A DNA stretch of 64,000 bases from the NCBI RefSeq assembly GCF_037969875.1, contig NZ_CP150218.1, forward strand, positions 1,302,001 through 1,366,000, written 5' to 3'. The notes under the pieces were generated by a model that did not search any database, was not told the DNA's origin, and saw only the letters and a list, made by a program, of their open reading frames with translations. Shown here piece after piece: positions 7,961-16,164 of the stretch. Every line of letters starts with the position of its first letter. Within the stretch, counting starts at the first letter, position 1. The position numbers and the translations under genes are program-made. Source of the stretch: Paenibacillus sp. FSL R7-0337. Lineage in GTDB: Bacteria; Bacillota; Bacilli; Paenibacillales; Paenibacillaceae.

Positions 7961-9085
7961 CTAGGATTTGGCAAGGGGTTCGATGGCCGGCTCGGGTCCA
8001 AGCTTCACACACAGCGTGGCTATCAGGGCAATCAGGAATCCGGTGGTACATGCGATCAGGAAGCCGCCGAATCCGTCCCCCAGATAAGCAGGCAGCGTCG
8101 CCAGCCCCGGAAAAGCGAATGAAATCGCAGACGAGCCGAACATCCCGACCATCCCGCCGCCAATCGAGCCTGCGCAGCAGACAATAATCATCGGCTTACG
8201 CAGCGGCAGATTGACCCCGAACATGGCAGGCTCCGTTACACCGAACAAGGCCGATATGGATGCCGACAGGCTTAGGGTACGGAACTGCTTGTCTTTGGCT
8301 TTGATGAATACCGCCAGCGCGGCTCCCGCCTGGGCGAAGGCAGCAGGACCCATCAGCGCGAGGATCGTGTCTGATCCGCCTGTGCTGATATTGTTGATCG
8401 CCAGCGGCACCAGACTCCAGTGCAGTCCGAAGATCACCATCGGCTGAATGACCGCCCCCAGCACCATTCCAGCGCCGACTGAACTGAAATTGTACACTGT
8501 ACGGTACCCGTCTGCCAGGGCATCCCCGGCCAGCGCCCCCATCGGTCCGAATACCAGAAGCGTCACCGACGAGACCACAACCACAGAGATCAGCGGAGTG
8601 AAGAAGCCGCTGATGACCTCCGGCAATATTTTGACACAGAATCGCTCGACATAGACCAGCAGGCCTACCGCCAGAATGATGGGAATAGCGCTTGCAGGAT
8701 AATTCACCGGCCTAATGCTCATGCCCATAAACTCAATGATTTCGTTGTTCGCGAATAATGTAGTCAGACTGGGATACAGCATAACCCCGCCTATCACGAC
8801 CGCCGTAAAAGGATTGGCCCCGAATTTACGGGCTGCCGTAAACGCCAGCAGCAGCGGAAGGTAATGGAACAGGCTGTCCGCCATGGCATTCAGCACCGTG
8901 TAGGTCCCTTCCGTCTTGCTGACGAGCTCCAGTGCAACCGCACCCGCGAGCAGCCCCTTCATGATTCCTGCCGCGCTCAATATATTAACTATGGGAAGAA
9001 AAATACCAGAAATGCCGTCAATAATAATATTGACCAGACTGCGTTTGGATGGCTTCACGACTGTCTCCTCATTCACTGCGTTCAT
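7961..9085 (-). CDS. PTS glucose/beta-glucoside-superfamily EIIC-like membrane protein, stand-alone
   Basis: The 374-aa protein has about ten membrane helices and the EIIC hallmark FGVTEPAMFGVNLPLRKP (about residues 265-285), the loop that contacts sugar in glucose/beta-glucoside PTS permeases. The start at 9085 follows AGGGGGAT and begins MNAVNEE; the upstream extension to 9178 has no ribosome site. No EIIB (phospho-Cys) or EIIA domain is fused or adjacent, so it would need partners encoded elsewhere or may have another role. It is cotranscribed with the unknown gene at 7021. Confidence 0.75.
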   Translation of the reverse strand: MNAVNEETVVKPSKRSLVNIIIDGISGIFLPIVNILSAAGIMKGLLAGAVALELVSKTEGTYTVLNAMADSLFHYLPLLLAFTAARKFGANPFTAVVIGGVMLYPSLTTLFANNEIIEFMGMSIRPVNYPASAIPIILAVGLLVYVERFCVKILPEVISGFFTPLISVVVVSSVTLLVFGPMGALAGDALADGYRTVYNFSSVGAGMVLGAVIQPMVIFGLHWSLVPLAINNISTGGSDTILALMGPAAFAQAGAALAVFIKAKDKQFRTLSLSASISALFGVTEPAMFGVNLPLRKPMIIVCCAGSIGGGMVGMFGSSAISFAFPGLATLPAYLGDGFGGFLIACTTGFLIALIATLCVKLGPEPAIEPLAKS

Positions 9086-9123
9086 AGGATCCCCCTGCAT
9101 TCTTACTCCACTGTAATACGAAT

Positions 9124-9167
9124 GACCCGTAAGAGTCACTTTTTGCAAAGTGCCCCTCCTACGGGTC
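9124..9167. promoter_or_regulatory. Long imperfect hairpin between ABC-F and EIIC genes
   Basis: The arms GACCCGTAAGAG-TCACTTT and AAAGTGCCCCTCCTACGGGTC pair over about 19 bp around a TTGC loop. A second small hairpin, ACCGGC/GCCGGT, lies at 9177-9194. Neither has a T-tract on the minus strand, so this is not a classical terminator. It is 39 nt upstream of the EIIC start, so an operator or attenuator role is possible. Confidence 0.45.
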
Positions 9168-9202
9168 AAGCTCAACACCGGCGTTATTGCCGGTTCGGTT
9201 CT

Positions 9203-10759
9203 CTAGAAGACTTTAGTCGTCCATGATTCGCAGTTCCAGGTATCGGTCACGATATCCCGGTAGAATTCAGGCTCATGGGAGATCAGCAGAATGCTGCCTT
9301 TATAGGCTTTGAGCGCACGCTGCAACTCTTCCTTCGCATCGACATCGAGATGGTTGGTAGGCTCATCGAGTACCAGCAAATTGCTCTCCCGGTTAATCAG
9401 CTTGCACAGACGTACCTTGGCCTTCTCGCCGCCGCTCAGGACAGCAATTTTACTCTCAATATGCTTGGTGGTCAGACCACACTTCGCCAGCGCTGCACGA
9501 ATCTCGAATTGGGAGTAGGACGGGAATTCGTTCCAGATCTCCTCGATACAGGTGTTGTAATTCGATTCCTTCATTTCCTGTTCGAAATACCCGATCTCCA
9601 GCAGATCGCCAAGACGGGCTGTGCCTGAGATAGGCTGAATCTGTCCGAGAATGCTGCGCAACAGCGTGGTTTTACCAATACCGTTCGCACCGACGAGGGC
9701 AATCTTCTGCCCCCGCTCCATGCTGAGGTCCAGCGGACGCGACAATGGGGAATCATACCCGATGACCAGATCCTTGGTCTCAAAAACCATTTTACCGGAG
9801 GTCCGCCCCTGCTTGAAGTTGAACTGCGGCTTCGGCTTCTCCTTGGCAATCTCGATGACTTCCATCTTATCCAGCTTCTTCTGCCGGGACATCGCCATAT
9901 TGCGGGTAGCTACGCTGGCCTTGTTGCGGGCAACGAAGTCCTTTAGTTCTGATATCTCCTGCTGTTGGCGCTTGAACGCGGATTCCAGCTGCGACTTCTT
10001 CGCTTCGTACACCTGCTGGAAATACTCGTAATCGCCCACGTAACGCGACAGCGACTGGTTCTCCATATGGTAGATCAGGTTGATCACACTATTAAGGAAC
10101 GGAATGTCATGCGAGATCAGGATGAAGGCATTCTCATAATCCAGCAGGTAGCGCTTCAGCCAGTTGATATGCTGTTCATCCAGATAGTTCGTAGGCTCAT
10201 CGAGCAACAGAATATCCGGCTTCTCCAGCAGCAGCTTCGCCAGCAGCACCTTGGTCCGCTGACCGCCGCTGAGGTCGTTGACATCCTTGTCCAGACCGAT
10301 ATCGGTCAGACCGAGCCCGCGTGCGGTTTCATCGATTTTGGCATCGATCATATAGAAGTCCTGGCTGGTCAGCATGTCCTGAATCGTTCCGACATCCTCC
10401 AGCAGTTGCTCCAGTTCCTCAGGGGTCACATCTCCCATCCTGCCGTACATGTCGTTCATCTCTTGTTCCATATCGAACAGATATTGGAAGGCCCCGCGCA
10501 GCACATCCCGGATGGATTGCCCCTGCTGAAGCACCGCATGCTGATCCAGATAACCGGCGCGCATCCGCTTCGCCCATTCCACCTTGCCTTCGTCCGGCTG
10601 CAGCTTACCGGTAATGATGTTCATGAAGGTCGATTTCCCTTCACCATTGGCGCCGATCAGACCGATATGCTCACCTTTCAGCAGACGGAAAGAGACATCC
10701 GTGAAGATGGCCCGGTCGCCGAAGCCGTGACTAAGCTTTTCTACATTTAATATGCTCAT
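9203..10759 (-). CDS. ABC-F family ATPase (YkpA/YbiT-like)
   Basis: The 518-aa soluble protein has two ABC domains: Walker A GANGEGKST (~38) with signature LSGGQRTKV and LLLLDEPTNYLD, and GANGIGKTT with LSGGEKAKV and LLVLDEPTNHLD. There are no membrane segments. The inter-domain linker (about residues 240-310) is rich in charged residues, as in ABC-F proteins that bind the ribosomal E site. ABC-F members act as translation factors or protect ribosomes from antibiotics. The sequence looks closest to the housekeeping YkpA/YbiT type. AAGGTG precedes the ATG; I see no antibiotic-responsive leader upstream. Confidence 0.88.
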   Translation of the reverse strand: MSILNVEKLSHGFGDRAIFTDVSFRLLKGEHIGLIGANGEGKSTFMNIITGKLQPDEGKVEWAKRMRAGYLDQHAVLQQGQSIRDVLRGAFQYLFDMEQEMNDMYGRMGDVTPEELEQLLEDVGTIQDMLTSQDFYMIDAKIDETARGLGLTDIGLDKDVNDLSGGQRTKVLLAKLLLEKPDILLLDEPTNYLDEQHINWLKRYLLDYENAFILISHDIPFLNSVINLIYHMENQSLSRYVGDYEYFQQVYEAKKSQLESAFKRQQQEISELKDFVARNKASVATRNMAMSRQKKLDKMEVIEIAKEKPKPQFNFKQGRTSGKMVFETKDLVIGYDSPLSRPLDLSMERGQKIALVGANGIGKTTLLRSILGQIQPISGTARLGDLLEIGYFEQEMKESNYNTCIEEIWNEFPSYSQFEIRAALAKCGLTTKHIESKIAVLSGGEKAKVRLCKLINRESNLLVLDEPTNHLDVDAKEELQRALKAYKGSILLISHEPEFYRDIVTDTWNCESWTTKVF

Positions 10760-10861
10760 GAAGTTACACCTTTTCCTTTATTCTATATTCTCGTCATATT
10801 ATAAAGGCTAACGCGCAACAACTCCAGAAGGTTTCTGAAAAAAGCCTGCTTCATTTGTATT

Positions 10862-11206
10862 TCACCTTAAAATATCCAGGTAATTTGGCGGAAAATGATG
10901 CCGCTCCGGTCCCTTTAGGTGTTTGTATTCTACTAGCTTAACTTGTGATGATGAGATTCTATAGGTAAACAGATCCTCGCCCACGCTGATATGCGGTCCC
11001 ACCGTAGGGAAGGCTCTCAGCGTAATCTGAAAGTCAAAGCTGCGGAAGCCGTTCAACCTCTCTACCTGCTCTACTTGAACCAGATAAGGATACAACTGAG
11101 GCGTTGTGGTCAAAAGACTGAAATAGGCTGTCCTCAGCTGTTCATTCATGTATGGAAGCAATTTTTCATAGAGTTCAATTTTCTGGAAAGTAATATTTTG
11201 GATCAT
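10862..11206 (-). CDS. DUF3888-like protein, probably N-terminally truncated
   Basis: About 114 residues from ATG at 11206. The segment ELYEKLLPYMNEQLRTAYFS, FDFQITLRAFPTVGPHISVG and VKLVEYKHL follow the DUF3888 pattern. DUF3888 proteins normally carry a signal peptide, and none is visible even in the upstream in-frame extension to 11377. That extension also overlaps the start of the divergent lipoprotein gene. The gene may therefore have lost its 5' end. Function unknown. Confidence 0.45.
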   Translation of the reverse strand: MIQNITFQKIELYEKLLPYMNEQLRTAYFSLLTTTPQLYPYLVQVEQVERLNGFRSFDFQITLRAFPTVGPHISVGEDLFTYRISSSQVKLVEYKHLKGPERHHFPPNYLDILR

Positions 11207-11291
11207 AAACTTACTATATCCTATATTTTGTATTATATTGGTTAGAGAGATGTCGGCAGATTTATAAATTACAGATTTGGAGAAGATACCT

Positions 11292-11690
11292 ATGACTTTT
11301 AAACCGTTCAGAATTCCAACTATACTCTTAATACTTTCAGTCACCTTATTATCCGGGTGCGAAGGCGAACCTTCCAATAATCTCGCGGCAGCAGATAATG
11401 AAGAGTATAATTTGACAATTACTAATAACAGCCCATTATTTTTAAAAAGTGTAGTTGTGACTGTAGATGAAAAAGATGATATTCACATTAATTCTCAAAT
11501 TGATAGTAATATCAAATTTGGAGAAGTCGCAAAGTTCAGGATCAAGAATGGAAATCATAGTCTTAAGATTACGCTCAATCCGAAAAAGAACTACTCAGTA
11601 AGTAAAGAGGTCAGTGAAAAATTCGAACAAGGCAAAGTAATTAACTATCAAGTAGAAATCGATAGAAATGAAGTCACTATTAATAAATAA
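11292..11690 (+). CDS. Small lipoprotein, AT-rich
   Basis: The 132-aa protein starts at ATG 11292, preceded by TTTGGAGAAG. The first 22 residues are a lipoprotein signal with lipobox LLSGC (Cys23). The mature part (ADNEEYNLTITNNSPLFLKS) is beta-rich, with no recognised motif. It would be anchored on the outer face of the cytoplasmic membrane. Its coding sequence is visibly more AT-rich than its neighbours and it abuts a truncated DUF3888 gene head to head, which hints at acquisition (inference). Confidence 0.65.
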   Translation: MTFKPFRIPTILLILSVTLLSGCEGEPSNNLAAADNEEYNLTITNNSPLFLKSVVVTVDEKDDIHINSQIDSNIKFGEVAKFRIKNGNHSLKITLNPKKNYSVSKEVSEKFEQGKVINYQVEIDRNEVTINK

Positions 11691-11737
11691 ACGGACAATG
11701 GGACATCTGGAGAATAACCCTAGTTAGCGGAGGTAAG

Positions 11738-12256
11738 ATGAGAGAACTTAAGGGAATAGGAATCAGTACTGTTAAATACGCACTCCTGAATTTCATGCTG
11801 GTCATTACAAACTTATTATTATATGCTTCAGGACCGGATGGAGGCGGAACCGGGGACCGGGAGGAAGGGCTGATGTTCTATCAGATGTACTTCATCTGCC
11901 TGCTTGCGGGATTTGTCATCTATGGAGTATGGTCCATTACAGCAGGCAGATATGAGAAAAAGACAAGAGGTCTAACGGCTATTCCTGTGTTATTCTCCTC
12001 AGTTTGTATCACCAGTGTATTCATTTATGCTAACAGCAGATATAAGAATCTTTATGATGGTGAGTTTGTAAATGACGTAGGGTACAAGGTCTTGACGCTC
12101 TACGCCGATACTTCCCTCTACCTGGTATACTTCCTTCTGCTGATCGCTATTTGCATCAGCGTGCTTGGAATTGTTAAGCGGAACAAATTATCTATACTGG
12201 GGCTGTTGCTGAATCTATCGCTGCTAGTGCTCTTAACCCTTGTACAATTTCCATAA
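11738..12256 (+). CDS. Four-helix membrane protein of unknown function
   Basis: The 172-aa protein is preceded by GCGGAGG 7 nt upstream of ATG. It has four hydrophobic segments at about residues 12-30, 48-66, 80-97 and 128-170 (the last possibly two helices). No family motif is recognised. It follows the lipoprotein gene by 47 nt on the same strand and could be cotranscribed. Confidence 0.6.
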   Translation: MRELKGIGISTVKYALLNFMLVITNLLLYASGPDGGGTGDREEGLMFYQMYFICLLAGFVIYGVWSITAGRYEKKTRGLTAIPVLFSSVCITSVFIYANSRYKNLYDGEFVNDVGYKVLTLYADTSLYLVYFLLLIAICISVLGIVKRNKLSILGLLLNLSLLVLLTLVQFP

Positions 12257-12336
12257 AACAATGCTCTCCATTCTCGTAGAAATCATGGCATGTTAAGATG
12301 AAGCTATGCTGATCTGGAGTCTTGGAGGTGTACAAA

Positions 12337-12447
12337 ATGTATATGGAACAAGGGAACTTGATTATCCGGGATGCAACTATGGGGCAAGGCACACAGTGTT
12401 TAAAAATGCTGATCCGTTATCTATTTGAAGCACAGGGTTTTCACTAA
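12337..12447 (+). pseudogene. Internally deleted GNAT / AAC(6')-like acetyltransferase remnant
   Basis: A 36-codon ORF with an intact ribosome site (GGAGGTG at 12324-12330) begins MYMEQGNLIIRDAT, the start typical of AAC(6')-type GNATs. It jumps directly to GQGTQCLKMLIRYLFEAQGF, which resembles the acetyl-CoA-binding motif A region (G-x-G-T-x-x-(I/L)-K-x-L-(L/I)-x-Y-L-F). More than 80 residues between these two segments are missing. The product cannot be an active enzyme. The assignment rests on pattern memory of the family. Confidence 0.6.
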
Positions 12448-12554
12448 ATTATATTCAGCATCTTATTTATTCTACAAATCATTCAAAGAACTCTTATCCA
12501 CAAATTTACACTCACCTTTTCCACAGCAGCAGGAAACTATAATATTCTATACAA

Positions 12555-12596
12555 CAAAAAAACGCCAACCGATGCATCCCTGCATTCGTTGACGTC
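12555..12596 (-). terminator. Rho-independent terminator of the DrrAB-type operon
   Basis: On the minus strand ACGTCAACGAATGCA pairs with TGCATCGGTTGGCGT around GGGA and is followed by seven T residues. It lies 15 nt after the ABC-2 permease stop. Confidence 0.85.
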
Positions 12597-12610
12597 TTAC
12601 TAAACCAGGC

Positions 12611-13423
12611 TTACGTCCGGCGCATATACGCACGCACGGTAATTGGAGCGAAGACCGCCACAATCACAGCGGCTCCGATCAGGGAGTAGACCAGATCACT
12701 GCCTACCGTTCCATGGTTGACCAGTTCACGGACAGCAGTGACCAGATGCGAGATCGGATTGTTATTCACGAACCACTGAAGCCATTTCGGCATCGTTTCA
12801 ACCGGCACGAAGGCATTCGAGAGGAACGTTAGCGGGAATAACACGATCATTGAAATCCCCTGTACACTGGATGCCGTGCGGGCGATTACACCGAAAAAGG
12901 CAAAGATCCAGCTGATGGCCCAGGAGCAGCCGATGACCAGAACCGCCGCCAGGGCAACCCCGCCGATGCCGCCTTCCGGCCGCAAGCCCATGATGTAGCC
13001 CATTACGAAGGTGAGTACCGTAGCAATCGTATAACGTATCGTATCTGCTAACAGCGCTCCTGCGAGAGGGGCAATCCGGGCAATCGGCAGCGATTTGAAG
13101 CGGTCGAACACCCCTTTCTCCATGTCCTCCCGCAGCTGGACACCGGTGACGACAGAGGTCGTAATTACGGTCTGCACCAAGATTCCCGGAATGATTACCG
13201 GCAGATAACTTGCCACATCACCGGCAATCGCCCCGCCGAAGATATACGTGAACATCAAGGTGAATATAATCGGCTGAAACGTGACGTCAAACAATTGCTC
13301 CGGTGTACGCCGGATCTTGAGCAGTCCTCTGTAGGCCATCGTTAAGGAATTACGTACCACTTGGCCGAAGCTGGTATGGTTTTTTAAATTACGGTCTACA
13401 CCCGGCTTGATTAAAGTACTCAT
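12611..13423 (-). CDS. ABC-2 type permease (DrrB-like)
   Basis: The 270-aa protein has six predicted membrane helices and the ABC-2 membrane-domain pattern of daunorubicin-resistance exporters (FDVTFQPIIFTLMFTYIF; REDMEKGVFDRFKSLPIAR; FVNNNPISHLV). It overlaps the ATP-binding gene upstream by 4 nt (ATGA), so the two are translationally coupled. Together they form a drug or lipid-type exporter; the substrate is unknown. Confidence 0.88.
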   Translation of the reverse strand: MSTLIKPGVDRNLKNHTSFGQVVRNSLTMAYRGLLKIRRTPEQLFDVTFQPIIFTLMFTYIFGGAIAGDVASYLPVIIPGILVQTVITTSVVTGVQLREDMEKGVFDRFKSLPIARIAPLAGALLADTIRYTIATVLTFVMGYIMGLRPEGGIGGVALAAVLVIGCSWAISWIFAFFGVIARTASSVQGISMIVLFPLTFLSNAFVPVETMPKWLQWFVNNNPISHLVTAVRELVNHGTVGSDLVYSLIGAAVIVAVFAPITVRAYMRRT

Positions 13424-14439
13424 GCTAGTACCCCCTTCTTCTGTGCGCTATCCGTGACAAGCCCCGCATCTTCCTTGACGCCATGACCGGTTAAGGTCAA
13501 GAATACTTCATCCAGCGTCGGCTTCTGCACACTCATCTCAAGGAGCGGTATGCTGGCCTCGCGAAGGGCGATCAGCAGATCGGTTACCCGGTCCACGTTC
13601 CCCATCGGTGCAATAATTTTGGCTGCTTCTGCGGACAGGTTAGAGCGTACCTGAAGCACCTGCTCCACAATCTGCTGCGCCTTCAGCAACTGCTGCGGTT
13701 GGACCACCTTCAGGTGAAGCGAGGAGCTGCCAACCGAGCTCTTGAGTTCATCAACGGTTCCCTCTGCAACCACCTTACCGGTATCAATCACGGCAATCCG
13801 GTCCGCCAGTTGATCCGCTTCTTCAAGATATTGGGTCGTCAGCAGGACCGTTGATCCCGTATTCACCAGCCTGCGGATCGTCTCCCACATCTGATTGCGC
13901 GTCCGGGGATCAAGTCCCGTTGTCGGCTCATCCAGGAAAATGAGCGGCGGTTGCGCAATTAGACTGGCCGCCAGATCCAGCCGCCGGCGCATCCCTCCGG
14001 AGAAATTCTTCAGCGGGCGCTTCGCTGCTTCCGTCAAGCCGAATTCCTCCAGCAGCTCAGAGGCCTTGCTGCGCGACTCCGCACGCCCCAGGCCATGAAG
14101 CCTGGAGAAGATCACCAGATTCTCCGTTGCGCTAAGCGATTCATCCACCGATGCATATTGACCCGTCACTCCGATTAACTGACGCACGATCTGCGGTTCT
14201 TTTGCCACATCATGTCCGAAGATACGCGCCGAACCTGCGTCAGGCCGCAGTAGGGTCGCCAGCATGCGAATTACGGTTGTCTTCCCGGCACCATTGGGAC
14301 CCAGCACCCCATAGATCATTCCTGTGCCTACCTTGAGATCCACCCCATCCACGGCCCGGTTGCTCCCGTAGATTTTGACCAATCCCTGCGCTTCAATGGC
14401 GTAGCTGCTGCTCTGCCCTGCTGATTGTGTCTGCTTCAT
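13420..14439 (-). CDS. ABC transporter ATP-binding protein (DrrA-like)
   Basis: The 339-aa protein has Walker A GPNGAGKTT (~47), signature NFSGGMRRRLDLAASLI, Walker B PLIFLDEPTTGLD and H-loop region VLLTTQYLEEADQLADRIAV, followed by a ~100-residue C-terminal extension ending KPTLDEVFLTLTGH. This is the DrrA subfamily layout. It powers the ABC-2 permease encoded immediately downstream. A small palindrome (14489-14505) lies about 50 nt upstream of the start. Confidence 0.9.
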   Translation of the reverse strand: MKQTQSAGQSSSYAIEAQGLVKIYGSNRAVDGVDLKVGTGMIYGVLGPNGAGKTTVIRMLATLLRPDAGSARIFGHDVAKEPQIVRQLIGVTGQYASVDESLSATENLVIFSRLHGLGRAESRSKASELLEEFGLTEAAKRPLKNFSGGMRRRLDLAASLIAQPPLIFLDEPTTGLDPRTRNQMWETIRRLVNTGSTVLLTTQYLEEADQLADRIAVIDTGKVVAEGTVDELKSSVGSSSLHLKVVQPQQLLKAQQIVEQVLQVRSNLSAEAAKIIAPMGNVDRVTDLLIALREASIPLLEMSVQKPTLDEVFLTLTGHGVKEDAGLVTDSAQKKGVLA

Positions 14440-14488
14440 GCTTCATTCCTCCTTGATTGCTGAATCTATAAGGATAGTAACCGGCATA

Positions 14489-14505
14489 TTTAAACTGAAT
14501 TTAAA
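14489..14505. promoter_or_regulatory. Inverted repeat upstream of DrrAB-type operon
   Basis: TTTAAA-CTGAA-TTTAAA is a 17-nt dyad located 50 nt before the ATP-binding gene start. It is the size expected of an operator for a small dimeric repressor (MarR or TetR type), but no such regulator gene is adjacent. Confidence 0.3.
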
Positions 14506-14551
14506 CCCCCTCCTCCACTATCCGGTTGCTGTTTCCCTATCCCATTAAACC

Positions 14552-14576
14552 AAAAATCCGATCCCTTGGGATCGGA
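14552..14576 (-). terminator. Rho-independent terminator after lipoprotein gene
   Basis: On the minus strand TCCGATCCC-AAG-GGATCGGA is followed by TTTTTGG, 46 nt after the lipoprotein stop. Confidence 0.8.
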
Positions 14577-14621
14577 CTTGCGGAGTACGCTTGCAGTCGT
14601 ACACTCTATATGCTGTTCTCC

Positions 14622-15167
14622 TTAGTCATAGCCGCCTTCAGCTTCGGGCAATGCCTGGTACTCTTCTTTACCGGCTACGATCTCCGCGATGAAGGTCCGC
14701 AGCTCCAGCAGCTGCTCTGCATCTTCCGTAAGCTCACATTTCCCGCCGGACCAGGACCAATTCCGTGTGAACCCGTTGACAGTGATCCTCCAGCTATCTT
14801 CCTGGTAAGGAACCACCGCACAGCCCTGCTTGAGGGGCACAAGCGCAAGCTTCCCCATGATGCCGATGCCTCTCATCCGCTCATAAATGCTACGCATTTC
14901 ATCTTCGGTCAATGTAATATCCGCTGTGGCTGTTCCGTTCATAATCAGATCTTTTACCACGGTATCCTGATACGTATTAATCTCATTCTTGGTGACCTCC
15001 CCATACCCGTACCGGACGAAAAAATCGAAATCAGCAGGCATGTCCTCAGGCATCTCTCCCAATACCTCCGGCTGTTCCGGAGCGGGTTGTGCATCCTTAT
15101 TCGTGCTACAGCCAGCTATGAGCAGTACGGCCAGCAGCAAGTAATATATAGGCCTCAGGGTGGTCAC
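14622..15167 (-). CDS. Lipoprotein of unknown function, start uncertain
   Basis: The product carries a lipobox LIAGC after a hydrophobic stretch, so it is a secreted, lipid-anchored protein of about 170 mature residues; no domain is recognised. The start is unusual. GTG at 15167 is directly abutted by GGAG and TTG at 15188 has no ribosome site. By contrast GGAGGTG followed 6 nt later by CTG at 15158 would give a perfect short signal peptide, MRPIYYLLLAVLLIAGC. A CTG start is rare but fits best here. It follows the phosphotransferase gene by 60 nt. Confidence 0.65.
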   Translation of the reverse strand: MTTLRPIYYLLLAVLLIAGCSTNKDAQPAPEQPEVLGEMPEDMPADFDFFVRYGYGEVTKNEINTYQDTVVKDLIMNGTATADITLTEDEMRSIYERMRGIGIMGKLALVPLKQGCAVVPYQEDSWRITVNGFTRNWSWSGGKCELTEDAEQLLELRTFIAEIVAGKEEYQALPEAEGGYD

Positions 15168-15227
15168 CTCCACAATGTCTATCTTCAAAGAGCTATGGTA
15201 AATTCTAGCCGCAACGAAATAATGAGC

Positions 15228-16142
15228 CTAATCCGACAGTGCCCGCATGATGTTGGATTTCGCCTCTGCCGCAATCGCTTCATTTCCGTCATCGACCGCT
15301 TGCATTAGGATCAGCATGGGGATGTATACCGCGATCAGCCGCGCCAGCAGCTTCGTTTCCTCGTCCGCTCCTCCGTACGTTTCGAAAAACACGCCGCGGG
15401 CGTAAGGTGGTAAAAAGCTATAAGCAACGCTCAAATCGCAAGCCGGATGGCCTACGCTCAGATCTCCCCAATCAATGATGCCGGAGACGATTCCGTTCTC
15501 ATTCACAAGCATATTTTTGAAATGAAGATCGCCATGCAGCAGTACATTCACCGCCTCGACACGGTCCTTTTGCAGCCTGCTAATATACGCTTCGATCACA
15601 CCGGACTCCTCCGGCGACAAGTGTCCAACCACCTTCGATAGAAAGCCCTCCAATTTCACTTTGCGCGATGCTATGTCCGTCAAGCTTCGATGATCTTGCT
15701 GAACTCCGCACTTCAGTGCCGCCCGCACCGGGAACTCATGCAATCTCCGCAAAAATTTCGCCAGCGTCTCTGCCGATAAAGCCCGGCGTTCTTCCGTCAA
15801 ACCGATGGGGAAATCGCCTGGCACGTGAGCATAGCCAAGAAATGGTGCCGGGTATTCGTCACTTGCTTCGCCATAAAACAACGGTTTCGGATAGGGGATA
15901 GTCAAATAGGCCTCCAGCTTCGGCAGCAGCTTCCCCTCCATACGAATCGCGCCAACTGCAAACGTCCTTCTTGGAAACCGGAACACGTACTCGTCACCGA
16001 TGAGAAAAACCGTATTGTCCCAGCCCCAGCCTAGTCGCTTCACTTGCTTCGAAGACAGCTGAGGGAATTGTCTGCCGATCAGCGTCCGCGCCTGTTCTTC
16101 GCTAACCTCCCACTCCGCATCCCATACATTCGTTCCTCCCAT
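15228..16142 (-). CDS. Aminoglycoside phosphotransferase (APH)-family kinase
   Basis: The 304-aa protein has the APH/protein-kinase-like signature: Brenner motif LLHGDLHFKNMLV (catalytic Asp around residue 204), DFG-equivalent GIIDWGDLSVGHPACDL, and N-lobe nucleotide loop WGWDNTVFLIG with FRFPRR. Family members phosphorylate aminoglycosides, macrolides or small metabolites; the substrate cannot be read from sequence. The GNAT gene is 22 nt upstream on the same strand, forming a two-gene unit of modification enzymes behind a structured leader. Confidence 0.85.
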   Translation of the reverse strand: MGGTNVWDAEWEVSEEQARTLIGRQFPQLSSKQVKRLGWGWDNTVFLIGDEYVFRFPRRTFAVGAIRMEGKLLPKLEAYLTIPYPKPLFYGEASDEYPAPFLGYAHVPGDFPIGLTEERRALSAETLAKFLRRLHEFPVRAALKCGVQQDHRSLTDIASRKVKLEGFLSKVVGHLSPEESGVIEAYISRLQKDRVEAVNVLLHGDLHFKNMLVNENGIVSGIIDWGDLSVGHPACDLSVAYSFLPPYARGVFFETYGGADEETKLLARLIAVYIPMLILMQAVDDGNEAIAAEAKSNIMRALSD

Positions 16143-16164
16143 GAATTGTCTGTCTCCCCGTTCC

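Noticed and set aside
9086-9178. N-terminal extension of the EIIC gene as an EIIB remnant
   Set aside because: The 31 residues have no Cys or EIIB motif, and they overlap the hairpin. A good ribosome site supports ATG 9085.
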